This document shows, piece by piece, positions 1 to 7,453 of a stretch of DNA of 7,532 nucleotides. The stretch lies in the NCBI GenBank assembly GCA_017881545.1, contig JADGQU010000104.1:1-7532 (forward strand). The letters are read 5' to 3'. A model generated the notes under the pieces. It searched no databases, was not told the DNA's origin, and saw only the letters and a program-made list of their open reading frames with translations. The stretch comes from Gemmatimonadaceae bacterium. Its GTDB lineage: Bacteria > Gemmatimonadota > Gemmatimonadetes > Gemmatimonadales > Gemmatimonadaceae. The translations under genes and the position numbers were made by a program. Each line of letters begins with the position of its first letter. Position 1 is the first letter of the stretch.

Positions 1-456
1 GAAGAGGTGCTCGCCGATTTCAAGCGGCTCAAGGAGCATATGGCGGTCGTGCTCGACGAGTACGGCGGGACGGCGGGCGTCGTAACGATGGAAGACCTGC
101 TCGAGGAGATCGTGGGCGAGATTCTCGACGAGTACGACACGCCGGAGGATGCCGAAGCTCCGCTCCACACGCGGGCGGGGCAAACCCTGGTGCCGGGGAG
201 CACGCACATCGGTGAGCTGAACGAGCATTTCACCCTCACTCTCCCCGATGAGGACTACACCACGATCGGCGGCTACGTATTCGGTGTGCTGGGCCGGCTT
301 CCCGTCGTCGGCGACCGCGTGATCGCCGGCGGCGCGATCTTTACCGTTCGTGAGATGGACGGACGGAGGATCGAGTCTCTGTCGGTCGATCTCCATTCGC
401 TGGGCGACCGCCGCGCGACTGACCTCGAGCCGCAATCGACGCACACAAAAGCGTAG
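1..456 (+). CDS. CBS/CorC (HlyC-type) transporter-associated protein, C-terminal part
   Basis: This frame is open from the first base and ends at TAG 454-456, so the gene is cut by the left edge and 151 codons are visible. Residues about 1-47 are the end of a CBS domain, with [20 protein letters not shown] followed by EEIVGEI and DEYD. This signature is typical of the second CBS repeat in the HlyC/CorC family. Residues about 57-131 match the CorC_HlyC transporter-associated domain, with an LNE helix, [22 protein letters not shown] and [12 protein letters not shown]. Family members normally carry a membrane DUF21 (CNNM-like) domain or are soluble CorC forms, and have been linked to magnesium or cobalt efflux. 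The part that would decide between these is missing. A polar tail of about 20 residues follows the domain. The last 116 bp lie opposite the 3' end of pdxA. The family is clear; the substrate is not. Confidence 0.9.
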   Translation, partial: EEVLADFKRLKEHMAVVLDEYGGTAGVVTMEDLLEEIVGEILDEYDTPEDAEAPLHTRAGQTLVPGSTHIGELNEHFTLTLPDEDYTTIGGYVFGVLGRLPVVGDRVIAGGAIFTVREMDGRRIESLSVDLHSLGDRRATDLEPQSTHTKA

Positions 457-1300
457 CGGCGATCAGGCTCGACGGATCGGCGCGATTCAGGCCTGCGATG
501 TCGAGCGCGGTACCGTGATCCGGTGACGTGCGGGGAAATGGAAGGCCAAGCGTCACGTTCACCGCGCTCCCGAACGACGCGACCTTGATCGCCGTCATGC
601 CGACATCATGATAGGGAGCGATCACAGCATCGAATTCGCCGCGCATCGCGCGCACGAAAACCGTGTCGGCCGGGAATGGCCCGTCGATTCCCGCGGCGCG
701 CGCGGCGGGAGCAAGTAGCTTCGAGTCCTCGTCGCCGAATCTCCCGCTGTCGCCAGCGTGCGGATTCAGCGCGCACAGCGCGATCCGCGGCTCGGCCATG
801 CCGAACCAGTCCTGTAGTCCTTTGCGCGTGATCCCGGCTACCTGGGTTATAAGGTCAGCGGTCAGCTTCTGAAGGACGTCGCGGAGAGGAATGTGCGTCG
901 TCGCGAGAACGACTCGAAGCTTGTCCGACGCGAGCATCATCGCTACGGGAACGCCAGTGAGATGTCCCAGCATTTCCGTGTGCCCGGGATAATCATACCC
1001 GCCCAGGTGCAGCGCTGATTTGTCTATCGGAGCAGTCACGATGCCACCGACATCGCCCGCAATACAGATCTGGACCGCCCGCTCGATCGCGAGGCCGCTC
1101 AGTTTGCCGGCGAGCGCGGCGCCGCCTTCGGGGCGCCAGCGGCCTATGGATTCTCCGACGTCGACGTTCGTTCCCTCCGGACCGACCACCACAATGTCAC
1201 AGCGCTCGCCGACCCGTGAGTCAGCGAGCGCTTTGGCGACGATCTCGGGCCCAATTCCGCGGGGATCCCCCACGGTCATGGCAAGACGCGCTTTCGCCAT
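341..1300 (-). CDS. pdxA: 4-hydroxythreonine-4-phosphate dehydrogenase PdxA
   Basis: PdxA oxidises 4-phosphohydroxy-L-threonine with NAD(P)+, the step before PdxJ in the DXP-dependent route to pyridoxal 5'-phosphate, in the cytoplasm. The 319-residue product has the family landmarks in order: [12 protein letters not shown] (9-20), VTAPIDK (88-94), YPGHTEM (104-110), [10 protein letters not shown] (133-142), [13 protein letters not shown] (177-189), [10 protein letters not shown] (230-239) and [20 protein letters not shown] (251-270). His136, His181 and His231 line up with the three metal ligands known in E. coli PdxA (His166, His211, His266). About 30 residues are absent between the first strand and VTAPIDK compared with E. 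coli. The usual YHDQG is YHDVG here. The core ends near residue 292, and a basic, low-complexity tail of about 27 residues follows and overlaps the convergent CorC-type gene. The ATG directly follows the TAG of the surA-like gene and has an AGGA five bases upstream. The start is well supported because only seven residues precede the first conserved strand. Confidence 0.96.
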   Translation of the reverse strand: MAKARLAMTVGDPRGIGPEIVAKALADSRVGERCDIVVVGPEGTNVDVGESIGRWRPEGGAALAGKLSGLAIERAVQICIAGDVGGIVTAPIDKSALHLGGYDYPGHTEMLGHLTGVPVAMMLASDKLRVVLATTHIPLRDVLQKLTADLITQVAGITRKGLQDWFGMAEPRIALCALNPHAGDSGRFGDEDSKLLAPAARAAGIDGPFPADTVFVRAMRGEFDAVIAPYHDVGMTAIKVASFGSAVNVTLGLPFPRTSPDHGTALDIAGLNRADPSSLIAATLLCASIAARGQSRGGRPANGDRPTETRSSVRPSHER

Positions 1301-2626
1301 CTACATCCTGAGCGACACGTAGGTCTGCTTCCGCATGTCGTCGAGCAGCTGCCTGATCGATCTCTCGTCCGCAAGCTGGGCGCGGATCTGATCGCGGATC
1401 TCGCTCTCCTTGTACTCGCCAGCGTCTGTCGCCGTAACTATCTGGAGAACGGCGTACTTGGGCTGCCCGCGCGGATTCGCCAGCTGGAAAGGGCTCGTGA
1501 TGTCGCCGGCCTTGGCGCCCGTCACGGCGGCCGTGTATGACACCGGCAGCGAATCACGGGGGAACGGCTGGAGCACGCCCTTCTCTTCCGTCGGATCGTG
1601 GTGCTTCGCGACGAGCGTGTCGTAGGCCACCCCGCGCCGCCACTGCGCAGCCACCGAGTCAGCCTCGACCTTGGCAGCCGCGACGTCAGCGGAGTCGATC
1701 ACCGGCGCGATCAGGATGTGCCGCGCTTTGACTTCGGCCGACTGCACGCGATCGACCTTGATGATGTGATAGCCGAATGCCGTTTCGATTACCGGGCTCA
1801 CTTCTCCCGGCCGCAGCGCGAACATCATCATCTCGAACTCCGGAACGAGACCACTCCCGCGTCGATTCCAGCCGAGGTCGCCTCCGAGCTGCTTGGTGCC
1901 CGGGTCCATCGACTCGCGCTTGGCGATCTGCTCGAAGTCCCCGCCCTTTCTGACTTCGACCAGCACCGAATCGATGTGCGCTTTGGCCTTTGCCTTTGCG
2001 GCCGGCGATGCGTGCGGTGCTACGACGATCTGTCTGAACGTCACAGTCGCGGGGCGTTTCTGAAGATCGGAGCGGCTGCGCTCGAACGCCGCCGTTATGT
2101 CCTCCTCGGTGACGTTGACCGGCTTGGCCTTCTTCTTCAGCTCGGTGAACGCTTTCTGCTGGAGGTTCTGACGCCTGTACTGCTCGACGAGCCCCTTGCG
2201 ATACTCTTCGGGCGCCCCGAGCCCCGCTTTCTTGAGCTCGGCACGGTACTCGTCGTCCGACTGGAACTGTGCGCGAACCGATTTGATCTGGCGGTCGGCG
2301 GCCGAGGTGATCTCGGCATCTACCACCTCGAGCTTCATCTCCTTCGCCTTCTGAACGAGAATCTCCTCGTCCACGAGCTCGCCCAGCACTGTGTGGGCGA
2401 GAGTGGCCTGGCCGACGGAATCGGTCGGAAGCACCAGGCCCTGCGCTCTACGCTGATTGATGGTGGTGAGTACGTCGCTCCAGAGAACCGGCTGATCGCC
2501 AACGATCGCGACGACGCGATCGATGGGCAGAGACGGCGGCACGGCTTGCGCCGCCGCGGCTGGTGTCTGCGCTCCAATCCCAATTGGCGCGAGCACCGCA
2601 ATGACAACGATGAATCGCTTGATCAT
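1301..2626 (-). CDS. surA: SurA-like periplasmic chaperone with two parvulin PPIase domains
   Basis: This is a probable periplasmic foldase for outer-membrane proteins. From the ATG at 2626 the product has 441 residues, close to E. coli SurA (about 430). It opens with a Sec signal peptide: MIKR, a hydrophobic stretch, then GIGAQ. A SurA_N-type helical domain (about 35-180) follows, starting IDRVVAIVGDQPVLWSDV. Parvulin domain 1 spans about 193-294, with GGDLGWNRRG at 248-257 and FGYHIIKV at 285-292. Parvulin domain 2 spans about 299-398, with ARHILIAP at 301-308. A charged C-terminal helix follows, as in SurA. Domain 1 has Gln in place of the first parvulin His, and domain 2 lacks GGDLG and the second His. 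A GTG at 2665 would give 454 residues and a GTGA overlap with the upstream stop. I prefer ATG 2626 because the 13 extra codons include several uncommon ones for this DNA (CGA, AGT, GTA, TCA) and add an odd long n-region. The SD evidence is weak for either start. Surface adjacency to pdxA supports the surA assignment. Confidence 0.88.
   Translation of the reverse strand: MIKRFIVVIAVLAPIGIGAQTPAAAAQAVPPSLPIDRVVAIVGDQPVLWSDVLTTINQRRAQGLVLPTDSVGQATLAHTVLGELVDEEILVQKAKEMKLEVVDAEITSAADRQIKSVRAQFQSDDEYRAELKKAGLGAPEEYRKGLVEQYRRQNLQQKAFTELKKKAKPVNVTEEDITAAFERSRSDLQKRPATVTFRQIVVAPHASPAAKAKAKAHIDSVLVEVRKGGDFEQIAKRESMDPGTKQLGGDLGWNRRGSGLVPEFEMMMFALRPGEVSPVIETAFGYHIIKVDRVQSAEVKARHILIAPVIDSADVAAAKVEADSVAAQWRRGVAYDTLVAKHHDPTEEKGVLQPFPRDSLPVSYTAAVTGAKAGDITSPFQLANPRGQPKYAVLQIVTATDAGEYKESEIRDQIRAQLADERSIRQLLDDMRKQTYVSLRM
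1306..1309 (-). promoter_or_regulatory. Shine-Dalgarno of pdxA, inside the surA 3' end
   Basis: On the minus strand the sequence reads CTC AGG ATG TAG ATG. The AGGA lies five bases before the pdxA ATG and is formed by the penultimate and last sense codons of the surA-like gene. The upstream stop codon touches the pdxA start, so translational coupling by terminating ribosomes is likely. This is inferred from spacing alone. Confidence 0.55.
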
Positions 2627-2661
2627 CCCTGATCGTACCCCGCGACTGAATCGTGGTTCGA

Positions 2662-4125
2662 TCACTTCTTCCCGCCCGGAGGAGTCGAGGACGAAGTCTG
2701 CGGAGCCGGGACCGGCTGATTCCCCAACGGAACCGCCGTCGACGGCTGAGACGCCGACCGCGCCGAGTCAGCAGAGCTGCGGATCCTGGCCGCTTCCTGC
2801 ACTACACGGTCAAAGCCCGCATCGTTGAAGGAGTACTTGAACTTCTCGCGCAGAATGTTCGAGAGCGGGGTCGGAACCGGCACGAACGGCGCCTGCTCCT
2901 GCACCATGCGCGTGAAATAATCGTCGATACGTTTGGCCGCCAGCTTCTCGCGGTCACCCTCGCTCTTGGCGCTGTCCGCCAGCGCGGTCGGCGGCACGCC
3001 GAGCTGCGCCCACGCGGAGCGAACGGCGTTGGTGAAGCTCGCGTGGAGCTGCGCCAGCTCCGCGGGATCGGCCTGAAGCTTGGCGCTGTCAGCCTGCTTC
3101 AGCACCAGCTCGTTCTTGACGAAATTCCGAACCAGCTGGAGGAGAAGCGAATCGGGCGACTGCTTGATCTGATCGAGGACGCGCGCCTGCGGCGGTAGCG
3201 TCTCCAGCCATCCGACGAGGCGGGACGTCGTGAATTTCCCGGCGCTCGATGTGGCCAGCACTGTGTTGTCGCGACGGTATGCATCGGGATCATTTCCAAG
3301 CGCTCTCACGGTCGCGGCCGCGTCCTTCTTGACTTCGATCTTGCCGTTCGCCTCGAGCTTGGCGAGGTACGTGCTCTCGGCCACAGCGACGCTTCGTCCC
3401 TTCGACGCGGCCAGCAGCTGGCCCTTGACCTGGTCGTAGGTTGGCCGGTGGATGATGTGGTATCCGTACTGGGTCTGAATGACCGGGGAGATTTCTCCCG
3501 GCTTGAGCGCGAGGAGCGCATTCTCGAACGCGGGAACATTCGTGCCCTTCGGGAAAATTCCGAGCGATCCTCCCTGACGCGCTGATTGCGGGTCCTGGCT
3601 GTTGGCGGTGGCGGTGGCCGCGAAATTGGCCGGAGTCACCTTCGCGCGGATCGCGTCGATCTTCTTCCTGACGCCCGCCTTCTGCGCGTCGTTCATATTC
3701 TGCGTGAGCAGAAGGATGTGATCGGCGGCGAGAACCTGACCGCTATCCCACAGGCGCTTGGCGGCGGCGGTGTCTTCGACGCCCCACCCTTTCGACACGA
3801 CGTCGTACCACTTCCGTGCTTTCAGATTGGCGATTGCCGGCCACATCGCCTCGTCGATCACCTTGGTATCGCTGAGCGAATCGCTGTGCGCCGCGGCGAC
3901 GCCGAGCAGCTGGTAATCGACCCACACGTTCGCGATCGACTTGGCGATGTCCTTGCGAATCGGCGCGCGCGATTTACCCAGCAGATTGGCGAGCTTGGTG
4001 ACCGTGAGCTCCGCGCTTCCGGCGCGGGCGACCCAGTCTGTGTGGGCGTTGAGGGCGTCCTTGAGTCCGGAGCAGGCCGAAAGTGAAAAAGCCGCTACAG
4101 CGGCGAGAGCGATATTGCGTTTCAT
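2662..4125 (-). CDS. Parvulin-type peptidyl-prolyl isomerase lipoprotein (PrsA/SurA-like)
   Basis: This is a probable lipid-anchored foldase acting outside the cytoplasmic membrane. The 487-residue product starts MKRNIALAAV and has a lipobox LSAC with Cys18 as the expected lipidation site. Ser at +2 would allow sorting to the outer membrane if the E. coli rule applies. Residues about 28-125 form a helical SurA_N-like segment. A single parvulin domain covers about 132-228, with ADHILLL (His136), QGGSLGIF (184-191), ALKPGEISPVI and QYGYHII (His223). Both conserved histidines are kept, so it looks active. Residues about 230-450 are mostly helical and charged. I do not recognise them as a named domain, but they could be the rest of a chaperone body. 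The end (450-487) is rich in Ser, Pro and Gln and probably disordered. The ATG lies 23 bp after the mfd stop with only a weak GGA upstream. The TGA overlaps a possible GTG start of the surA-like gene. Its exact client proteins are unknown. Confidence 0.87.
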   Translation of the reverse strand: MKRNIALAAVAAFSLSACSGLKDALNAHTDWVARAGSAELTVTKLANLLGKSRAPIRKDIAKSIANVWVDYQLLGVAAAHSDSLSDTKVIDEAMWPAIANLKARKWYDVVSKGWGVEDTAAAKRLWDSGQVLAADHILLLTQNMNDAQKAGVRKKIDAIRAKVTPANFAATATANSQDPQSARQGGSLGIFPKGTNVPAFENALLALKPGEISPVIQTQYGYHIIHRPTYDQVKGQLLAASKGRSVAVAESTYLAKLEANGKIEVKKDAAATVRALGNDPDAYRRDNTVLATSSAGKFTTSRLVGWLETLPPQARVLDQIKQSPDSLLLQLVRNFVKNELVLKQADSAKLQADPAELAQLHASFTNAVRSAWAQLGVPPTALADSAKSEGDREKLAAKRIDDYFTRMVQEQAPFVPVPTPLSNILREKFKYSFNDAGFDRVVQEAARIRSSADSARSASQPSTAVPLGNQPVPAPQTSSSTPPGGKK

Positions 4126-4148
4126 GGTTCCGTCGTGCGGGTTAGCTG

Positions 4149-7100
4149 TCAGGTGGGACGCAGTGTAGTCAGGGCACGGACAAGTCCATCGAGCATCTCA
4201 GCTCCTCCAAGCCGGGTGAGCTTGAGTGACAGCGGATGCGCGCGTCGCACTTCCGCCTGGAACTGTACCTCGTGGAACGCCGCCGAAATCCCCTTCATAC
4301 GGGGCACCGCGTGCTCGCGAAAGGTAATACGGGCCTCGTTTCCGCGCACCAGCAAAGACTGGATATCTGACGCGCCTCCCAGGAGTCTCAGCAAGGCGGT
4401 GGCAAAGAAGTTTCGCGCTGGTTCCGGAAGTACTCCGAAGCGGTCCCGCACTTCCTCCTTGAGGGCCTCTATCTCAGCGGCGTCGGTTACGTGGGTGAGC
4501 CGCCTGTAGATGTCGAGCTTCACGTCCTGGGAATTGATGTACTCGTCGGGAAGATAGGACGGCACGTCGAGCGAGATCTCGGATGGCTGGAGCCGCGGAG
4601 CGTCGTCCCCGCGGAGAAGGCGTTTCACGGTCTCGTCGAGCATCCGTAGATACATGTCGAACCCGACGGCGTGCACGAACCCCGATTGCTCGGGCCCAAG
4701 AAGATTGCCGGCGCCGCGCAGCTCGAGATCCTTGAGCGCGATCTGGTACCCGGCTCCGAGCTGCGTATGGTGCTCCAGAATGGTGAGGCGGCGGTTCGCG
4801 TCCTCGTCGATGGAGTCCGGCACCAACAGATAGCAGCTCGCCCGGCGGTGCGAGCGGCCGACCCTGCCGCGGAGCTGATACAGCTGCGCCAGGCCGAACG
4901 TGTCGGCGCGGTTGACGAACATCGTGTTGGCGTTGGGAACGTCGAGACCCGACTCCACGATCATCGTCGAGACGAGGACGTCGATCTCGCCATCGACGAA
5001 TTTGCGCATGACTTCCTCCAGCTCGCGCTCTCGCATCTGCCCGTGTCCGACGCCGATGCGCGCGCGCGGCACGACGTGGCGGATGTGCTCCGCCATTCCG
5101 TCGATTGTCTCGATGCGGTTGTGCACGAAGAAAACCTGGCCGCCACGATCGAGTTCGCGCGAAATGCCCTCGTCGATCAAGCCATCGTCCCAGGGCTCGA
5201 CGTAGGTGAGCACCGGCGACCGGTCACGAGGCGGGGTTTGCATCAGTGTCATGTCGCGGAGGCCGGCCAGCGAGAGATGGAGCGTGCGCGGAATCGGCGT
5301 GGCGGTCAGCGTAAGTACATCGGTGTCGAGTCGCAGCCTCTTGAGGCGTTCCTTGTGTTTGACACCGAAGCGGTGCTCCTCGTCAACGACGATCAATCCA
5401 AGCTCGGAGAAAGCGACGTCCGCGCTCAGCAGCCGGTGCGTGCCGATCACTACGTCGACTTTCCCAACCTTGAGATCGGCGAGCACCACCGCCTGCTCCT
5501 TCGGCGTCTGAAAGCGACTCAGTGTCTCCACCCTCAACGGGAAATCCGCAAGCCGCTCGCCGAAGGTTCGCGCGTGCTGCTCGGCAAGGATCGTCGTCGG
5601 CACCAGCACTACCACCTGCCGTCCGGACTGCACTGCCTTGAACGCCGCGCGCACGGCGATCTCCGTCTTGCCATAGCCGACGTCGCCTACCAGCAGGCGA
5701 TCCATTGGCCGCGGACGCTCCATGTCGCCCTTCACGTCCGTGGTAGCCGTGCGCTGGTCGGGAGTATCCTCGAAGAGAAACGACGATTCGAGCTGACGCT
5801 GCCACACAGTGTCGGGCAGATGGGGAGGTCTCGTCGCGACCTTGCGGCGGGCGTACAGGTCGAGGAGCTCGACCGTCATCTCCTGAATCGCGGCGCGCGT
5901 CTTGTCCCGCTGCGTCGCCCAGCGTTTCCCGCCGAGCGCGTGCAAGCGCGGTGGCGGAGCGTCGGAGCTGATGTCGGCGGCGGACCGGTATCGCTCGATC
6001 TGATCGACGCGGTAGAGCGGAACGTTGAGCCTGTCGCCGCCCTCGTACTCGATCACGGCAACTTCGACCGTGCTCTCCTGTACGAACATGGTCTCAATGC
6101 CGCGATAGATCCCGATTCCGTGCTCGAGATGCACGACGTAGTCGCCCGATTTCAGCGCTGTCAGACTCTCGAGAGCGACGCCGGTGGCATACCGCCGCGC
6201 CCGGCGAAAGCGCCGCTCGCGGCGAAAGATTTCGTGATCGGTGAGTACGCGATATCCCGCGAACATCCCGCGCGGCGGAATGACGAAGCCGCCATCGAGG
6301 ACGCCGATAGCGAGCTGCGCCGGCGAGACGCGGTCGTCGTTCAGGAGCTCGTCGAGACGCTCGGCCTGCCCGGCGTTGTCGCAGAGGATCGTCGTCGGAA
6401 TTCCGTCGGCGACAATCTGCTTCAGCCGCTTCATGTCGCGCTGAATTTCTTCGGGCGCCCTGAACGGAAAGACGAGGCGCGCATCGTCGCCGGACAGATC
6501 GATCGTTCCGTATTCCCAAAGCGCCCGAAGCGTGGTCTCCGGAGACTCGAACAGCTCGTCTCGGCTGGGAGTGTCTTCTCCCCGGCGGCGGGCGAGGTTG
6601 ATGTGGTGCTGCGCCTCCGCCCAGGTTCGCTCCAGCTCCGGCTTCACGTGCGTCCCGCTCGGCAGCACGAATAGCGTGTCCGGCGGAAACAGTGCGCGTA
6701 TGGACGAGCGCTCAGGCTCGACGTCTCCCGTGCTGATCTGTCCGTCGACGGGAAGGATGAGCGCGACGGATGCATCCCGGGTAGATCTCTGGGTCAGCAG
6801 GTCGAAGTGGCGCAGCTCTGTGATGTCGTCCCCCCAGAACTCGAGCCGCGCCGGCTCCGCCATTCCAAAACTGTAAATGTCGAAGATCCCTCCGCGCACG
6901 CTGAACTGCGCGACGTCCTCAACCATGGGGACGCGCTCGAAGCCAATGGCTTCGAGGTGTGCGGCCAGCTCCTCGGGCCGTCGAGTGTCTCCCTTTCGCA
7001 GCTCCAGCCGCGCCGAAGCCAGCGCGCGCGGAAGCTGGGTCCGCTCGAGCAACGCCCGGCTCGTGGTTACGACGACTCGAAGGTTCCCGCGGCCGATTCT

Positions 7101-7427
7101 CTCGAGCGTCTCGACCCTTTCGCCGGCGACTTCCGCGTGGGCCTCCGCTTCACCGAAGCTCTCCCGAGGGGGGTAGAAGGCAACTCCCTCGGGCTCCACG
7201 AGCGTGGTCAGATCGGCCAGCCAGCGTTCGGCTCCCGCGATGTCGTCGTTCAACACCACGAAGAGCCGGCGCGTAAGATTCCTGGAGAGAGAAGCGAGCA
7301 CAACGGCGTCGCTCGATCCGTGAAGGCCGCCCAGAACGCGGCGCGCGGCGGGCCCGGGAAGATCGCTCAACAGCTCCCGGAATTCGCCCAGAGACTCGAG
7401 GATCGAGAGCAGTTGTGGGAGCGGCAT
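4149..7427 (-). CDS. mfd: Transcription-repair coupling factor Mfd
   Basis: Mfd is a cytoplasmic ATP-dependent DNA translocase that pushes RNA polymerase off lesions and recruits UvrA for excision repair. The 1092-residue product is slightly shorter than E. coli Mfd (1148) and looks complete. The UvrB-like N-terminal module is seen at residues about 1-320, with FYPPRESFGE and SVRGGIFDIY followed by RLEFWGDDI, the region that carries UvrA-contacting arginines in E. coli. The RNA-polymerase-interacting CarD-like domain is at about 425-485 (SGDYVVHLEHGIGIYRG). Helicase motifs follow: Walker A GDVGYGKT (581-588), IGTHRLL (661-667), DEEH (682-685), TATPIPRT (708-715), VFFVHNR (765-771), VSTMIVESGLDVPNA (819-833) and QLRGRVGRS (851-859). 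The motif after the last helicase box, DLELRGAGNLLGPEQSG, and the C-terminal TRCF domain (about 945-1085) are present. ATG 7427 is the only ATG, GTG or TTG between the upstream in-frame TGA (7530-7532) and the conserved region, so the start is firm. No Shine-Dalgarno is close: the nearest GGAG is 18 bases upstream. Confidence 0.98.
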   Translation of the reverse strand: MPLPQLLSILESLGEFRELLSDLPGPAARRVLGGLHGSSDAVVLASLSRNLTRRLFVVLNDDIAGAERWLADLTTLVEPEGVAFYPPRESFGEAEAHAEVAGERVETLERIGRGNLRVVVTTSRALLERTQLPRALASARLELRKGDTRRPEELAAHLEAIGFERVPMVEDVAQFSVRGGIFDIYSFGMAEPARLEFWGDDITELRHFDLLTQRSTRDASVALILPVDGQISTGDVEPERSSIRALFPPDTLFVLPSGTHVKPELERTWAEAQHHINLARRRGEDTPSRDELFESPETTLRALWEYGTIDLSGDDARLVFPFRAPEEIQRDMKRLKQIVADGIPTTILCDNAGQAERLDELLNDDRVSPAQLAIGVLDGGFVIPPRGMFAGYRVLTDHEIFRRERRFRRARRYATGVALESLTALKSGDYVVHLEHGIGIYRGIETMFVQESTVEVAVIEYEGGDRLNVPLYRVDQIERYRSAADISSDAPPPRLHALGGKRWATQRDKTRAAIQEMTVELLDLYARRKVATRPPHLPDTVWQRQLESSFLFEDTPDQRTATTDVKGDMERPRPMDRLLVGDVGYGKTEIAVRAAFKAVQSGRQVVVLVPTTILAEQHARTFGERLADFPLRVETLSRFQTPKEQAVVLADLKVGKVDVVIGTHRLLSADVAFSELGLIVVDEEHRFGVKHKERLKRLRLDTDVLTLTATPIPRTLHLSLAGLRDMTLMQTPPRDRSPVLTYVEPWDDGLIDEGISRELDRGGQVFFVHNRIETIDGMAEHIRHVVPRARIGVGHGQMRERELEEVMRKFVDGEIDVLVSTMIVESGLDVPNANTMFVNRADTFGLAQLYQLRGRVGRSHRRASCYLLVPDSIDEDANRRLTILEHHTQLGAGYQIALKDLELRGAGNLLGPEQSGFVHAVGFDMYLRMLDETVKRLLRGDDAPRLQPSEISLDVPSYLPDEYINSQDVKLDIYRRLTHVTDAAEIEALKEEVRDRFGVLPEPARNFFATALLRLLGGASDIQSLLVRGNEARITFREHAVPRMKGISAAFHEVQFQAEVRRAHPLSLKLTRLGGAEMLDGLVRALTTLRPT

Positions 7428-7453
7428 TGGCGCAAGGTAAGTGCGCTCCGGAG

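Noticed and set aside
395..480. Possible bidirectional terminator between the convergent genes
   Set aside because: The best inverted repeat I can see is a 6-bp TCGAGC/GCTCGA pair with a loop of tens of bases and no T-tract. This is too weak to call a terminator.
1598..2632. 344-codon open frame on the plus strand opposite the SurA-like gene
   Set aside because: It has the same wobble-facing antisense phase as the frame opposite mfd, and no recognisable domain. The minus-strand parvulin and SurA_N features explain the conserved sequence.
4126..4148. Promoter or regulatory element between mfd and the lipoprotein gene
   Set aside because: The gap is only 23 bp, with no recognisable -35/-10 pair or hairpin. 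It is consistent with a simple operon junction.
4671..6674. 667-codon open frame on the plus strand opposite mfd
   Set aside because: Its first codon position faces the wobble position of mfd. In GC-rich DNA the wobble base is rarely A, so T-starting stop codons seldom arise in this antisense phase and long open frames are expected. The translation is rich in Arg, His, Val and Leu and resembles no family, whereas mfd on the other strand is unmistakable.
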